In this document: positions 1 through 8,358 of the stretch, piece by piece
Numbering within the stretch: the first letter of the stretch is position 1
Layout of the letters: every line of letters starts with the position of its first letter
Origin: an uncultured Clostridia bacterium
Lineage (GTDB): Bacteria > Bacillota > Clostridia > TANB77 > CAG-508
NCBI GenBank assembly: GCA_947631315.1
Contig: CANRLA010000014.1
Coordinates: forward strand, 1-23,295
Length of the DNA stretch: 23,295 bases
Direction of reading: 5' to 3'
The notes under the pieces: model-generated
Database searches by the model: none
Seen by the model: only the letters and a program-made list of their open reading frames with translations
What the model was told of the DNA's origin: nothing
Program-made: the position numbers and the translations under genes

Positions 1-152
1 TATACACGAGTTTTATTGTACAATATTTTTTTACTTCTGTCAAGATTATTTTTAGTAATTTATTATTTTTTTATATTATTTTTTATCGTTAGTACATTAT
101 ACTCATGCAATTTTTATTACTCTATCAAATAATTAATTTTTTTAGAACAATT

Positions 153-196
153 ATATAGATATGACTTTATATAAAATTATAAAATCATATCTATAT
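153..196. repeat. 12-bp perfect inverted repeat downstream of the 307-aa gene
   Basis: The arms at 153-164 and 185-196 are perfect inverted copies separated by 20 bases. The structure lies just past the stop codon of the minus-strand gene that ends at 221. It could be a weak transcript end, but the arms hold only two G:C pairs and no T-run follows directly on the minus strand, so I do not call it a terminator. I see nothing else in bases 1-220, which are almost pure A/T. Confidence 0.4.
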
Positions 197-220
197 TTAG
201 ATTTTTATTCTACACATTTT

Positions 221-1144
221 TTATTTTGCATCAGTATTTCCCTCAGGTAATCCTTCAGGCAATTGTAATACAATTCTAATCTTCATTACATACTTAATTG
301 CTCTAACAAATTTACTATTTTTAAATTTGTTCCACAAACTTGATTTAACTTCTGTTCTTGTTTCTGCATAGTAGTCTTCATAAGCCTTTGTTGGGCTTTG
401 AACTTTATTATCAGGAACATTTGTTACAACTGAAGTAGATTCTTGTGGTTTAACAACTTGAATCTTCTTATTTGTGTTCTGAGCATTTTGTTCTGCAACA
501 ATTTCTTTTGGTTCTTCTGCAACTGGTGTAGGAATAAGTTTTAATGCGTCAGCTATTTCTATTCCTATATAGCTTAATGCTTTTGATCTATCTTCTACTC
601 TTTCCATATCTATTTCAATATGTAAGTTTGTTTCTAAATTAGATATTCTTGATTCTATAAGTTTTATTGCTTCTTGATATGCTTCTGAATCATTTGTCTT
701 TGCTCTTCCTATTAATCCTAGAGAATCTATTATGTCTTGTGAATATTTTCCATTTAAACTTGCTACACTCTTTTTCCAATCATCACCTTGAGCTTTTACT
801 ATTTCTAAAGTTTGTTTTAATATTGCTGCTGATTTTATATTATACTCTCTTTGTTTTATCAATGTTTCTATTTGTTTTGTGTTGTCTTCAAATTGATTTG
901 TCGCATATTCAACTAATCCATATGCTGCATCATAAACTTGTTTTGGAAAATTCTTTTTCTTTGGGTACTCTATTAAATAGGTTTTTATTGACTCTACTAA
1001 ATCTTTAAAATATGAGTTATCATCTAATTCTATGATTTGCTTTTTACTATTTGGATTTATAAGTCTTTGAACCTTCTCTATGTTTGATAATATTTTTTCT
1101 TCCGTGATTACCATTCTCACGTTTACTATCCCTCTTCTAGGCAT
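221..1144 (-). CDS. Unknown 307-aa mostly helical protein with basic C-terminal tail
   Basis: I do not recognise a named family. Residues about 10-200 are predicted largely helical, with many charged heptad-like stretches and no signal peptide or membrane segment. Residues about 205-265 form a Pro/Glu/Asn/Gln-rich linker that looks disordered. The last 40 residues contain a basic amphipathic stretch (WNKFKNSKFVRAIKYVMKIR) that could touch membrane or nucleic acid. The start at 1144 is well supported: AAAGGAGG lies at good spacing upstream. The gene has its own promoter (1210-1239) and lies downstream of the acyl-CoA-synthetase-like gene on the same strand, so it is probably a separate transcription unit. 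Reality of the gene is near certain; the function is unknown. Confidence 0.85.
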   Translation of the reverse strand: MPRRGIVNVRMVITEEKILSNIEKVQRLINPNSKKQIIELDDNSYFKDLVESIKTYLIEYPKKKNFPKQVYDAAYGLVEYATNQFEDNTKQIETLIKQREYNIKSAAILKQTLEIVKAQGDDWKKSVASLNGKYSQDIIDSLGLIGRAKTNDSEAYQEAIKLIESRISNLETNLHIEIDMERVEDRSKALSYIGIEIADALKLIPTPVAEEPKEIVAEQNAQNTNKKIQVVKPQESTSVVTNVPDNKVQSPTKAYEDYYAETRTEVKSSLWNKFKNSKFVRAIKYVMKIRIVLQLPEGLPEGNTDAK

Positions 1145-1209
1145 TGTAAACTTTACCTCCTTTTGATTATGTTAAGTATGGTATTTAGTATATATATACT
1201 GCTAAAATA

Positions 1210-1239
1210 ATTTTAGTACAACGTAAAGTTGATTGTCAA
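1210..1239 (-). promoter_or_regulatory. Sigma-A promoter of the 307-aa gene, with palindrome over the -10
   Basis: On the minus strand a consensus -35 TTGACA (1234-1239) is followed after 18 bases by TAAAAT (1210-1215). The start codon at 1144 is about 65 bases downstream. A 15-bp perfect palindrome, CTAAAATAATTTTAG (1202-1216), covers the -10 box, and a short CAAC/GTTG inverted repeat lies in the spacer. Either could be an operator, but short A/T palindromes are common by chance here. Confidence 0.7.
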
Positions 1240-1310
1240 GTAAAATAAATAAAAATTTTTAATATTTTTTGTCTAAAATGCAACTTTCCGTAGGTTTTTG
1301 TAGAATTGTG

Positions 1311-3188
1311 TTATTTATTATTATCCTTCTGTAATTCTTTATATCTTTTTATTTTCATTGTTGAAGTTTTTTCAAATTCACCTTCTTTTATTTCTAAATA
1401 TTTTACAGCTTTATAACTTGTTAATTTTTTGTTTACTTCTTTAATTTTTTCCCATATTACATCATGTATTTCTTCTTCTGTCATATTTGGTTTTATCTTA
1501 TCTAATTCTTCTATATTTGGTATTACCCTTGCTGTAATAATTAATTCTTTATCATTATTTTTCTTCTTTGAATCTAATTCATCAGGTGACTTTCCATATA
1601 CCATTACTTCTTTTATATATGGAATCTTTTCTAAAAGCATTTCTATTTCTTCAGGATATATATTTTTTCCATTTTGAGTAACAATTACGTTTTTACTTCT
1701 TCCTGTTACGAAAATAAATCCATCTTCATCTACATATCCAATATCTCCTGATTTAAAGTATCCATCTTCTGTCATTACTTCTTTAGTTGCCTCTTCATCT
1801 TCATAATATCCAAGCATCAAAGTTGGTGATTTTATAAGAAGTTCTCCTTCTCCATTTTCATTAGGATTATCTACTTTTACATCTGCTTGAACTATTGTTT
1901 TTCCTGCTGAACCCACCATTGGATTATATTCAGGTGTAACTGCTGATATAGGCGCTGTTTCAGTTAATCCATATCCTTGTAAGAATACTATTCCTATATC
2001 CTCAAGCCATTTTCCTACCTTTTTGTCAATAGGTGCTGCTGCTGAAACTATAATTCTAATATTACCACCTAAATTGTCATGTATTTCTTTAAATACTTTT
2101 TTCTTTGCGTCTATTCCTATACTTTTTAATCCATTTGTTACATAAATCATTGAATTAACAAGTTTTTCTTTATGACTCTTTTTTATACTTTCATTGATTT
2201 TTTTATAAATATTTTCAATTAAAAGTGGAACAGCTAGTATTGCTGTTGGTTTTACTTCTTGAAGGTTTGGTACTATATATCTTAATCCTTCACATATTGC
2301 AACACTGCTTCCTACTGCCATTGGTAGTAAAAATCCTATTGTTGATTCGTATGTATGATGTAATGGTAGAACTGAGAAAAACATATCACTTGGATACAAC
2401 TTAACATAGGCATTAACTGCATTTATATTTTCTGCCAAATTTCTGTTACATATCATTACACCTTTTGCTGCTGATGTTGTTCCTGATGTAAATATAAGTA
2501 GTTTAAATTCTTCAGGGTCAATCTCTATTTCGTCAAAACTTTTATCCCCTGATGCTACGATTTTTTTACCTTGTTCTATTAAATAATTAATTCCAACATC
2601 TTTTCCTTCTAATGGTTTGTCTGATTTCATTTCTATGAAATATTCAACGCTAGGTATGTTGGCTCTTATTTTCTTTATATCGTCAGCTTTCATTTTAGAA
2701 TATATTACAGCACTTGCTTTACTTCTTTTTACTAAATTTTCTATTTCGTTAGTTGGAAGTTCTTTATCAATTGGTACTGCAATTCCAACTCCGCAAAGCA
2801 TTGCCATATATGAAACATACCAATGATATTGTGTTTCTGAAATTATTATTACTCTTTTATCTTTTAAATTTAATTGTCTTATCAAAGCTGTTCCTAATGC
2901 TTCAACATCATTTTTAAACTCGGAATATGTAAAAATTCTATAAGGACTTTTATGGTCAGGCTTTTCTAATATAGCATCTTCATCAGGATATTCTCTAACT
3001 GTTTTATAAAAAAATTCTTTTACTGTTTTATAATTTGTTGTTTCATACGGTTCAGTTCTTTTCTTTTTTAAATTTTCTTTTTGCAATTTTTCATAATCAA
3101 TTTTCTCTTTGTCAAAATTTTCTACTGTATCCATTTTAATTTTTCCAAATTTAAGTTTGAATTTTGGTAATTTAAAATTTCTATTCAT
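1311..3188 (-). CDS. AMP-forming acyl-CoA synthetase (long-chain fatty acid CoA ligase-like)
   Basis: Member of the ANL adenylate-forming superfamily. It should activate a fatty acid with ATP to an acyl-AMP and transfer it to CoA (or another thiol) in the cytoplasm. Visible motifs in order: P-loop-like TSGTTSAAKG (234-243), GYGLTETAP (405-413), SGDIGYVDEDGFIFVTGR (480-497) holding the ribose-binding Asp and hinge, and a C-terminal TSTMKIKR where K612 fits the catalytic lysine. Length (625 aa) is normal for bacterial long-chain ligases. The start at 3188 is the only ATG close to the in-frame stop upstream, but M19 (3134) is an alternative. An 11-codon ORF (3181-3216) lies upstream and overlaps the start. 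The gene follows a TetR-type regulator by 53 bases, suggesting a co-transcribed and regulated lipid gene. The substrate cannot be read from sequence. Confidence 0.9.
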   Translation of the reverse strand: MNRNFKLPKFKLKFGKIKMDTVENFDKEKIDYEKLQKENLKKKRTEPYETTNYKTVKEFFYKTVREYPDEDAILEKPDHKSPYRIFTYSEFKNDVEALGTALIRQLNLKDKRVIIISETQYHWYVSYMAMLCGVGIAVPIDKELPTNEIENLVKRSKASAVIYSKMKADDIKKIRANIPSVEYFIEMKSDKPLEGKDVGINYLIEQGKKIVASGDKSFDEIEIDPEEFKLLIFTSGTTSAAKGVMICNRNLAENINAVNAYVKLYPSDMFFSVLPLHHTYESTIGFLLPMAVGSSVAICEGLRYIVPNLQEVKPTAILAVPLLIENIYKKINESIKKSHKEKLVNSMIYVTNGLKSIGIDAKKKVFKEIHDNLGGNIRIIVSAAAPIDKKVGKWLEDIGIVFLQGYGLTETAPISAVTPEYNPMVGSAGKTIVQADVKVDNPNENGEGELLIKSPTLMLGYYEDEEATKEVMTEDGYFKSGDIGYVDEDGFIFVTGRSKNVIVTQNGKNIYPEEIEMLLEKIPYIKEVMVYGKSPDELDSKKKNNDKELIITARVIPNIEELDKIKPNMTEEEIHDVIWEKIKEVNKKLTSYKAVKYLEIKEGEFEKTSTMKIKRYKELQKDNNK

Positions 3189-3241
3189 ATTTTTCTATAT
3201 GTATATAAAAGTACATATCCCCTTTCTTTTTTACTTAGAAT

Positions 3242-3803
3242 TTATTTTTTTAAAGATTGAATAAAATTTCTATCAATTTCTTTATAAAGTTTTTCAATTA
3301 CTAATTCCTTTGTTTTTTTATAATATAAATTAGAACATGCTATACCATATATTTCTGTTGCCAATATCTCTGCATCCAAATTTCTAAGTTCTCCGCTTAT
3401 CCATTCCTTCTTGCAAAATATTTTTAATTATATTCAAATATTCATTTACATATTTTTGGCAAGTCATACTCCTTGTACTATTTCCCCAACATTCGCTAAA
3501 TACTATTTCCATAAAATTTTCATATTTTGAAATAATTTTTATTTGAATGAGAATGATGGCTCTAAGTTTGTCTATGTATTTTTTTTGTGCCTGCATTTTT
3601 ATATTTATACTATTTTTTAATAATTTCATACCTTCTTCAATTAAAAAGTTAAATATTTCTTCTTTGCTTGAAAAGTGATAATATAATGTTCCTTTAGCCA
3701 CTCCAACAGCAGATGTTATTTCTTCTATGCTTGTCCCATCATATCCTTTTTCTGCAAATAGTCTCATAGAAGTTTCAAATATTTTTCTTTTCGTTCTATT
3801 CAT
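3242..3803 (-). pseudogene. TetR/AcrR-family transcriptional regulator, +1 frameshifted
   Basis: The first frame gives a classic TetR N-terminal helix-turn-helix (residues about 1-50, with GTSIEEITSAVGVAKGTLYY) and start ATG 3803 preceded by AGAGGAAA. That frame ends early at 3384, after 139 residues. The remainder continues in another frame from about 3395 to a stop at 3242-3244, reading GELRNLDAEILATEIYGIAC and so on, which is what the last helices of a TetR ligand domain look like. Removing one base near 3394-3396 rejoins the frames as EGMDK-GELRNLD, giving about 186 aa, normal for the family. So this is either a real +1 frameshift or a base error in the assembly. The intact protein would probably regulate the adjacent acyl-CoA synthetase gene. 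Confidence 0.85.
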
Positions 3804-3886
3804 AGATTTCCTCTTTCATAAACTAATTGATTTAAATTATCTATAATTTTTAATTAATTATTTTTTTAATTAATTTTTTATAATTC

Positions 3887-4885
3887 TTATTTATTTAACG
3901 ACTTTGTGTCTATTGCATCTAAATTATCTAACGCTTTACCTGTACCTATTGCTACACATGAAATAGCATCTTGTGCTATCATAACATTTATCCCTGTGCT
4001 TTCTTGTATCAATTTATCTATTCCATAAAGCAAACTTCCTCCACCTGTCATATAAATACCTTTTTCACTAATATCTTCAACTAATTCAGGAGGTGCTTTT
4101 TCTATTGTAGATTTTACTGCCTCTACTATTTTTAAGGCATCCGGCAATAAAACTTTTAATATCTCTCCATCATTTAATTCAATTTCAATAGGAAGTCCTG
4201 AGTCTAGATTTCTACCTATTACATTAATTGTTTTTGTCTCTTCTCTTGGATATACACATCCAATATTGGTTTTAATATCTTCTGCTGTTCTCTCTCCTAT
4301 CAATGTTTTATATTTCTTCTTTACATATTTTATTATTGCTTCATCAAATTTATTTCCTGCTATTTTAATTGACGTACTTACTACAGAACCTCCTATAGAA
4401 ATTACTGCAATATCTGTTGTTCCTCCTCCAATGTCAATTACTAGATTTCCTGATGGCTTCGAAATATCTATTCCTGCACCAATAGCCGCTGCTACTGTTT
4501 CTTCTATTAAATATACTTTTTTAGCCCCTGCTGAATTTGCTGCATCTAGTACCGCTCTTTTTTCAACTTCTGTGATTTGTGATGGCACACATATCATAAG
4601 TTTTGGAGGCATAAATTTATTTCCTAATATCTTTTTTATAAAGTGTTTAAGCATTTTAGTTGTTATTGTAAAATTAGAGATTACTCCATCTTTTAATGGT
4701 TTAATAACTTCTATATTATTTGGATTTCTTCCAAGCATCTTATGAGCTTCTCTTCCATATGCAATTATATTGTTTGTAGATTTATCAATAGAAACAACTG
4801 TTGGTTCTCTTAATACTATTCCTTTACCTTTATTATATGCAATTATTGTTGTTGTTCCTAAGTCAATTCCTATATCTTCACTCAT
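3887..4885 (-). CDS. mreB: Rod shape-determining protein MreB/Mbl (bacterial actin)
   Basis: An actin-fold ATPase that forms membrane-associated filaments and guides the elongation machinery for peptidoglycan synthesis. The nucleotide-binding signatures are all present: phosphate-1 DIGIDLGTTT (4-13), phosphate-2 IDIGGGTTDIAV (150-161) and the adenosine loop TGGGSLL (280-286). The conserved EETVAAAIGAG (128-138) is also there. Length of 332 aa is typical. MreB, Mbl and MreBH cannot be told apart from sequence alone; no mreC or mreD follows, so a stand-alone Mbl-like paralogue is possible. AAAGGA lies 12-13 bases before the ATG, a little far. The promoter at 4954-4982 gives a leader of about 60 bases. 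Confidence 0.95.
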   Translation of the reverse strand: MSEDIGIDLGTTTIIAYNKGKGIVLREPTVVSIDKSTNNIIAYGREAHKMLGRNPNNIEVIKPLKDGVISNFTITTKMLKHFIKKILGNKFMPPKLMICVPSQITEVEKRAVLDAANSAGAKKVYLIEETVAAAIGAGIDISKPSGNLVIDIGGGTTDIAVISIGGSVVSTSIKIAGNKFDEAIIKYVKKKYKTLIGERTAEDIKTNIGCVYPREETKTINVIGRNLDSGLPIEIELNDGEILKVLLPDALKIVEAVKSTIEKAPPELVEDISEKGIYMTGGGSLLYGIDKLIQESTGINVMIAQDAISCVAIGTGKALDNLDAIDTKSLNK

Positions 4886-4953
4886 AAAGATTTCATTCCT
4901 TTCTTACTATGCTTACAAGGCATATATTAAAAAAATCTCTAAAAATCAATTGT

Positions 4954-4982
4954 ATTATACTATATTTGCTTTAATTGTTCAA
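4954..4982 (-). promoter_or_regulatory. Sigma-A promoter of mreB
   Basis: On the minus strand TTGAAC (4977-4982) and a perfect TATAAT (4954-4959) are separated by 17 bases. Transcription should start near 4947, giving mreB a leader of about 60 bases. It is back to back with the plus-strand promoter at 5110-5138. The 327-base gap between the two genes holds these two promoters and a 13-bp palindrome, ACATTTGAAATGT (5077-5089); I see nothing else in it. Confidence 0.85.
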
Positions 4983-5109
4983 TAACTATTTGAACACTTA
5001 GACGGTTTATCAATTGTATTGTTGCCTTAAAAAACACTTTATATTCCTTTCATTTATTTTCTATCTATTTTTTAATACATTTGAAATGTTTAACATAAAT
5101 TTTTTCATA

Positions 5110-5138
5110 TTTACATTTTTTATTAATTATGCTATAAT
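5110..5138 (+). promoter_or_regulatory. Sigma-A promoter with extended -10 for the 69-aa gene
   Basis: TTTACA (5110-5115) and a perfect TATAAT (5133-5138) are 17 bases apart, and the -10 is preceded by TGC, an extended -10 element. The start codon at 5213 lies about 70 bases downstream. This is one of the best promoters in the window, so the small gene is probably well transcribed. The palindrome at 5077-5089 lies about 20 bases upstream of the -35. Confidence 0.85.
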
Positions 5139-5212
5139 ACTAGTTATCGTAACTTATTAATTGAAACTATCTTTAGTTTCTATATCGTTTTCCAAATGAA
5201 TGGAGGAAAAAA

Positions 5213-5422
5213 ATGAATAAAGAATATGTTTATCTCGTTTTCTATCTAGACCATAACTTACCAGCTTATCCTGTTTATCATGAGCCTATTGAATATAGGT
5301 GTAAACTCAAAATTAAGGATGTATTTCAGTATTATGAAATGAAAAGTTGGCTTGAAAAAAGACTTAAGCAGAATGATGTTATTATAACCGGTTTTACCTT
5401 GCTGCGAGAAGAAGTGTATTAA
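5213..5422 (+). CDS. Small 69-aa protein of unknown function
   Basis: I do not recognise a family. It is the only plus-strand gene in the chromosomal half. The sequence is rich in aromatic residues (YVYLVFYLDHNLPAYP at the start), followed by a KIKDVFQYYEMKSWLEKRLKQ helix and a final beta-like strand, consistent with a small compact alpha/beta domain. There is no signal peptide and no clear membrane helix. ATGGAGGAAAAAA precedes the ATG, and a strong promoter and a strong terminator bracket it. It is therefore a complete single-gene transcription unit, unlikely to be a spurious ORF. It runs divergently from mreB and converges on dapF. Confidence 0.85.
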   Translation: MNKEYVYLVFYLDHNLPAYPVYHEPIEYRCKLKIKDVFQYYEMKSWLEKRLKQNDVIITGFTLLREEVY

Positions 5423-5457
5423 ACTTCATTTTTTAACATTATAAACATTTCTATATT

Positions 5458-5484
5458 AAAATCTCTCCTTTTGGGAGGGATTTT
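5458..5484. terminator. Bidirectional rho-independent terminator
   Basis: Arms 5458-5468 and 5474-5484 pair over 11 bp, with one G-U and a five-base loop. The outer pairs are an A-run on the left and a T-run on the right, so the hairpin ends in U on either strand. It lies between the convergent 69-aa gene and dapF and overlaps the dapF stop codon, so it most likely ends both transcripts. Confidence 0.75.
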
Positions 5485-6340
5485 AATTTTCTATATACTC
5501 TCCTGTAAATACAGTAGTTGCAGGTCCTGTCATGTATACATGATTATCTTTTTCATTCCAGTTAATATTTAGGTCTCCACCTAATAAATGCACATTAACA
5601 TTTCTATCCGTTAATCCATTTAAGTAACTCGCAATTGCTGATGCACAAGCTCCAGTACCACAAGCTAATGTTTCTCCGCTACCTCTTTCCCATACTCTCA
5701 TTTTAATATTATTTCTATCTATGATTTTGATGAATTCTGCGTTTACTTTTTTAGGAAAATGTTCATCTACTTCTGTTATTTTGCCATACGTTTCTAATTC
5801 AAAATTATCTGTATCTTCTATAAAAGTTACTGCATGAGGATTTCCCATTGAAATACAAGTAAATTCAAAGTACTTGTCTTTTAGATTTATATTAACTTTA
5901 TTAAATTCTATTCCATCTGTTGATTTAAATGGTTCTGCTTCATTTACTGGTATGTCTTTTGCTTCTAGTATTGGTTCTCCCATATCTACTGTTACTGTAC
6001 TTACTTTATTATTTTCAACATTTAATTTTAGTTTTTTTATTCCTGCTAAAGTTTCTATAGTAAGATCTGTTTTTTGACTTAGATTATTATCATATATGAA
6101 TTTTCCAACACATCTGATACCATTTCCACACATTTCAGCTTCGCTACCATCACTATTAAACATTTTCATTTTAAAGTCTGCTACATCACTTTTGCAAATC
6201 AGTATTAATCCATCAGAACCAATTCCAAAATGTCTATCGCTTACTTTTATTGCAACCTTTGAGGGCTCTTCTAATTCGTTTTTAGTACAATCAACGTAAA
6301 CGTAGTCATTTCCTATTCCTTCCATTTTTGTAAATTTCAT
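5483..6340 (-). CDS. dapF: Diaminopimelate epimerase
   Basis: Cofactor-free racemase that converts LL- to meso-diaminopimelate, the last step before lysine and the source of the meso-DAP cross-linking residue of peptidoglycan. Both halves of the pseudo-symmetric fold carry their active-site cysteine: MCGNGIRC (C71) and LACGTGACAS (C227). FGIGSDGLI (38-46), GNPHAVTF and ERGSGET are also conserved. I start it at 6340 rather than the longer 6361 ATG because GGAG lies 6 bases before the 6340 ATG and MKFTKMEGIGNDYV is the usual family N terminus; this gives 285 aa, a normal length. It follows the glycyl-tRNA synthetase gene by about 90 bases on the same strand. Confidence 0.96.
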   Translation of the reverse strand: MKFTKMEGIGNDYVYVDCTKNELEEPSKVAIKVSDRHFGIGSDGLILICKSDVADFKMKMFNSDGSEAEMCGNGIRCVGKFIYDNNLSQKTDLTIETLAGIKKLKLNVENNKVSTVTVDMGEPILEAKDIPVNEAEPFKSTDGIEFNKVNINLKDKYFEFTCISMGNPHAVTFIEDTDNFELETYGKITEVDEHFPKKVNAEFIKIIDRNNIKMRVWERGSGETLACGTGACASAIASYLNGLTDRNVNVHLLGGDLNINWNEKDNHVYMTGPATTVFTGEYIEN

Positions 6341-6428
6341 AGTTTTCTCCATTCTAATCATTTAATTTCAAACATTTTTTGTTTCTTAAAAATAAATTAG
6401 ATTTTTATTTGCACTAATATAAAGTATA

Positions 6429-7811
6429 TTAAAATTCTATTTTTTTAGAAATATAATCTTCTAATTCATCTATACTTACACGAATTTGTTCCATTGTATC
6501 TCTATCTCTTATTGTTACTTGATTATCTTCCAAAGTATCAAAATCAACAGTTATGCAGTAAGGTGTTCCAATTTCATCTTCTCTTCTATATCTTTTTCCA
6601 ATAGAACCTGCTTCGTCATAATCACACATAAATTTTTTAGAAAGCATTTCATATACTTCTTCTGCTTTTTCGCTTAATTTTTTAGATAATGGAAGTATTG
6701 CTAATTTATAAGGAGCTAATGCTGGATGTAAATGAAGCACTATTCTACTATCTCCTTCTCCTAAATCTTCTTCTTCGTAACTATTGCATAAGAACGCTAG
6801 TGTTACTCTATCTGCTCCTAAAGATGGCTCTATTACATAAGGAATGTATCTTTCATTTGTTTCAGGGTCTAAATATGATAAATCTTCTTTTGAATGTTCT
6901 GCGTGTTTACTTAAGTCATAATCAGTTCTATCAGCAATTCCCCATAGTTCACCCCAACCAAATGGAAATGCGAATTCTATGTCTGTTGTGGCTTTACTAT
7001 AAAATACTAATTCTTCTTTTGAATGATCTCTTAGTCTTATATTTTCTTCTTTCATTCCTAAATCTAAAAGCCAATTTTTGCAAAAATCTTTCCAATATTT
7101 AAAATATTCTAAATCCGTTCCAGGTTTGCAGAAAAATTCTAATTCCATTTGTTCAAATTCTCTTGTTCTAAATGTAAAATTACCTGGAGTTATCTCATTT
7201 CTAAAAGCTTTACCAATTTGTCCTATTCCCATTGGCATTTTCTTTCTAGTCGTTCTTAAAACATTTTTAAAGTCAACAAAAATACCTTGTGCCGTTTCAG
7301 GTCTTAAGTATACAGTTGAAGTGCTATCTTCTGTAACACCTTGGAATGTTTTGAACATTAAATTAAATTTTCTTATAGAAGTGAAATTTACCTTACCGCA
7401 GTTTGGACATGGTATTTTATTTTCATTAATATAATTAACTAATTCTTCATCAGTCCAACCGTCTGCAACTAGATCTTTTTTATTTTCATGTGCCCATTCT
7501 TCTATTAATTTATCAGCTCTATGTCTTGTTTTACATTCCTTACAGTCAATAAGTGGGTCAGAAAATCCTGATAAATGTCCTGATGCAACCCAAGTTTCAG
7601 GATTCATAAGTATTGCACTATCTAGTCCTACTACATTTTTTTGTTCTTGAATAAATTTTTTTCTCCAAAGTGCTTTTACATTATTTTTTAATTCAACACC
7701 AAGTGGTCCATAATCCCAAGTATTTGCTAAACCTCCATATATCTCTGAGCCTGGATAGATGTATCCTCTACTTTTGCATAAGTTTACTATTGTCTCCATA
7801 TCTTTTATCAT
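6429..7811 (-). CDS. glyS: Glycyl-tRNA synthetase, single-chain dimeric type
   Basis: Class II aminoacyl-tRNA synthetase of the alpha-2 (one-chain, also called glyQS) type, charging tRNA-Gly with glycine. Seen in order: GLANTWDYGPLG near residue 27, a probable zinc knuckle CKEC (90-93) with CPNC (135-138), motif 2 FRNE plus TFRTREFEQ (203-221), GWGELWGIADRTDYDLSKH (285-303), motif 3 GADRVTLAF (332-340), and a C-terminal anticodon-binding domain starting near LAPYKLAILPL. I choose the 7811 start because GGAGG lies 10 bases before it; the ATG at 7844 has no ribosome binding site. No T-box leader is recognisable in the short gap upstream. Length is 460 aa, normal for the family. Confidence 0.95.
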   Translation of the reverse strand: MIKDMETIVNLCKSRGYIYPGSEIYGGLANTWDYGPLGVELKNNVKALWRKKFIQEQKNVVGLDSAILMNPETWVASGHLSGFSDPLIDCKECKTRHRADKLIEEWAHENKKDLVADGWTDEELVNYINENKIPCPNCGKVNFTSIRKFNLMFKTFQGVTEDSTSTVYLRPETAQGIFVDFKNVLRTTRKKMPMGIGQIGKAFRNEITPGNFTFRTREFEQMELEFFCKPGTDLEYFKYWKDFCKNWLLDLGMKEENIRLRDHSKEELVFYSKATTDIEFAFPFGWGELWGIADRTDYDLSKHAEHSKEDLSYLDPETNERYIPYVIEPSLGADRVTLAFLCNSYEEEDLGEGDSRIVLHLHPALAPYKLAILPLSKKLSEKAEEVYEMLSKKFMCDYDEAGSIGKRYRREDEIGTPYCITVDFDTLEDNQVTIRDRDTMEQIRVSIDELEDYISKKIEF

Positions 7812-7901
7812 AATGATTTTTCCTCCAATTTTTATCAAATTCATTGAACATTTTTATATATTTTTTTAATAATCTTTTTATTTTTATAAATCATCTATTT
7901 A

Positions 7902-8208
7902 TTAAATAATCCCCGTTATTTTTATATATATAAATCCTATTATCTCTAATATAGTAATTATAGGGAATCCAAATTTAAAATACCATTTTTTTGTTTTATG
8001 TCTAAATGTGTACATTCCTGCAATTCCGCCTATTCCTCCACCGCAAAAAGACAAGCATAAACAAGAATCCTTCACTAACTCTCCATTGTCCTATTTTTGC
8101 TTCATGCTTATCATACAACATTATTAAAAAAGTAAATATATTTATACATAAAAAATAAATTAATATATTTTTCATTGTAAAAATTTGTGATATTATTTGT
8201 TGCTCCAT
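7902..8208 (-). pseudogene. DUF1294-family small membrane protein, +1 frameshifted
   Basis: The first frame reads a hydrophobic N-terminal helix (ILIYFLCINIFTFLIMLYDK), then KIGQWRVSEGFLFMLVF, the typical DUF1294 core, before sliding into an unrelated basic tail that stops at 8002. The correct continuation is in another frame: CGGGIGGIAGMYTFRHKTKK, then WYFKFGFPIITILEIIGFIY, stopping at 7902-7904. The family has exactly this GG...GM..FRHKT segment and final helix. One extra base in the T-run near 8045-8050 explains the break. Total span 307 bases is 102 codons plus one. The function of DUF1294 is not known. The start at 8208 has AAAGG upstream. It may be a true pseudogene or a homopolymer sequencing error. 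Confidence 0.85.
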
Positions 8209-8358
8209 TATTTTACCTTTCTAAAAATAATTGTTTTTTACAGTGCTTATTATATCTTTTTTTATGGCTTTTGGCAATATTTTTAAAAATTTTTGAAAAA
8301 TATCTTTTATTTATAAGTATATATTTAGGAAATGTAATGTTTTTAATGATTACTCAAA

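Noticed and set aside
667..1008. Long Leu-rich frames on the plus strand opposite minus-strand genes (for example 667-1008, 6689-7102, 22944-23234)
   Set aside because: These are antisense shadows of well-supported genes: very rich in Leu and Phe, without ribosome binding sites or promoters.
3824..3886. AATTAATTA inverted repeats between mreB and the TetR gene as terminator or operator
   Set aside because: The arms are self-complementary A/T strings without any G:C pair; such structures are expected by chance in this composition.
4885..4899. A four-codon frame (ATGAAATCTTTATGA) overlapping the mreB start as a translational leader
   Set aside because: Its ATG lies only one base from the AGG of the ribosome binding site, too close for initiation. 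It is more likely just part of the spacer.
7812..7901. T-box leader for the glycyl-tRNA synthetase gene
   Set aside because: The gap is only about 90 bases and I find no T-box sequence (TGGNACC-like) or antiterminator/terminator pair.
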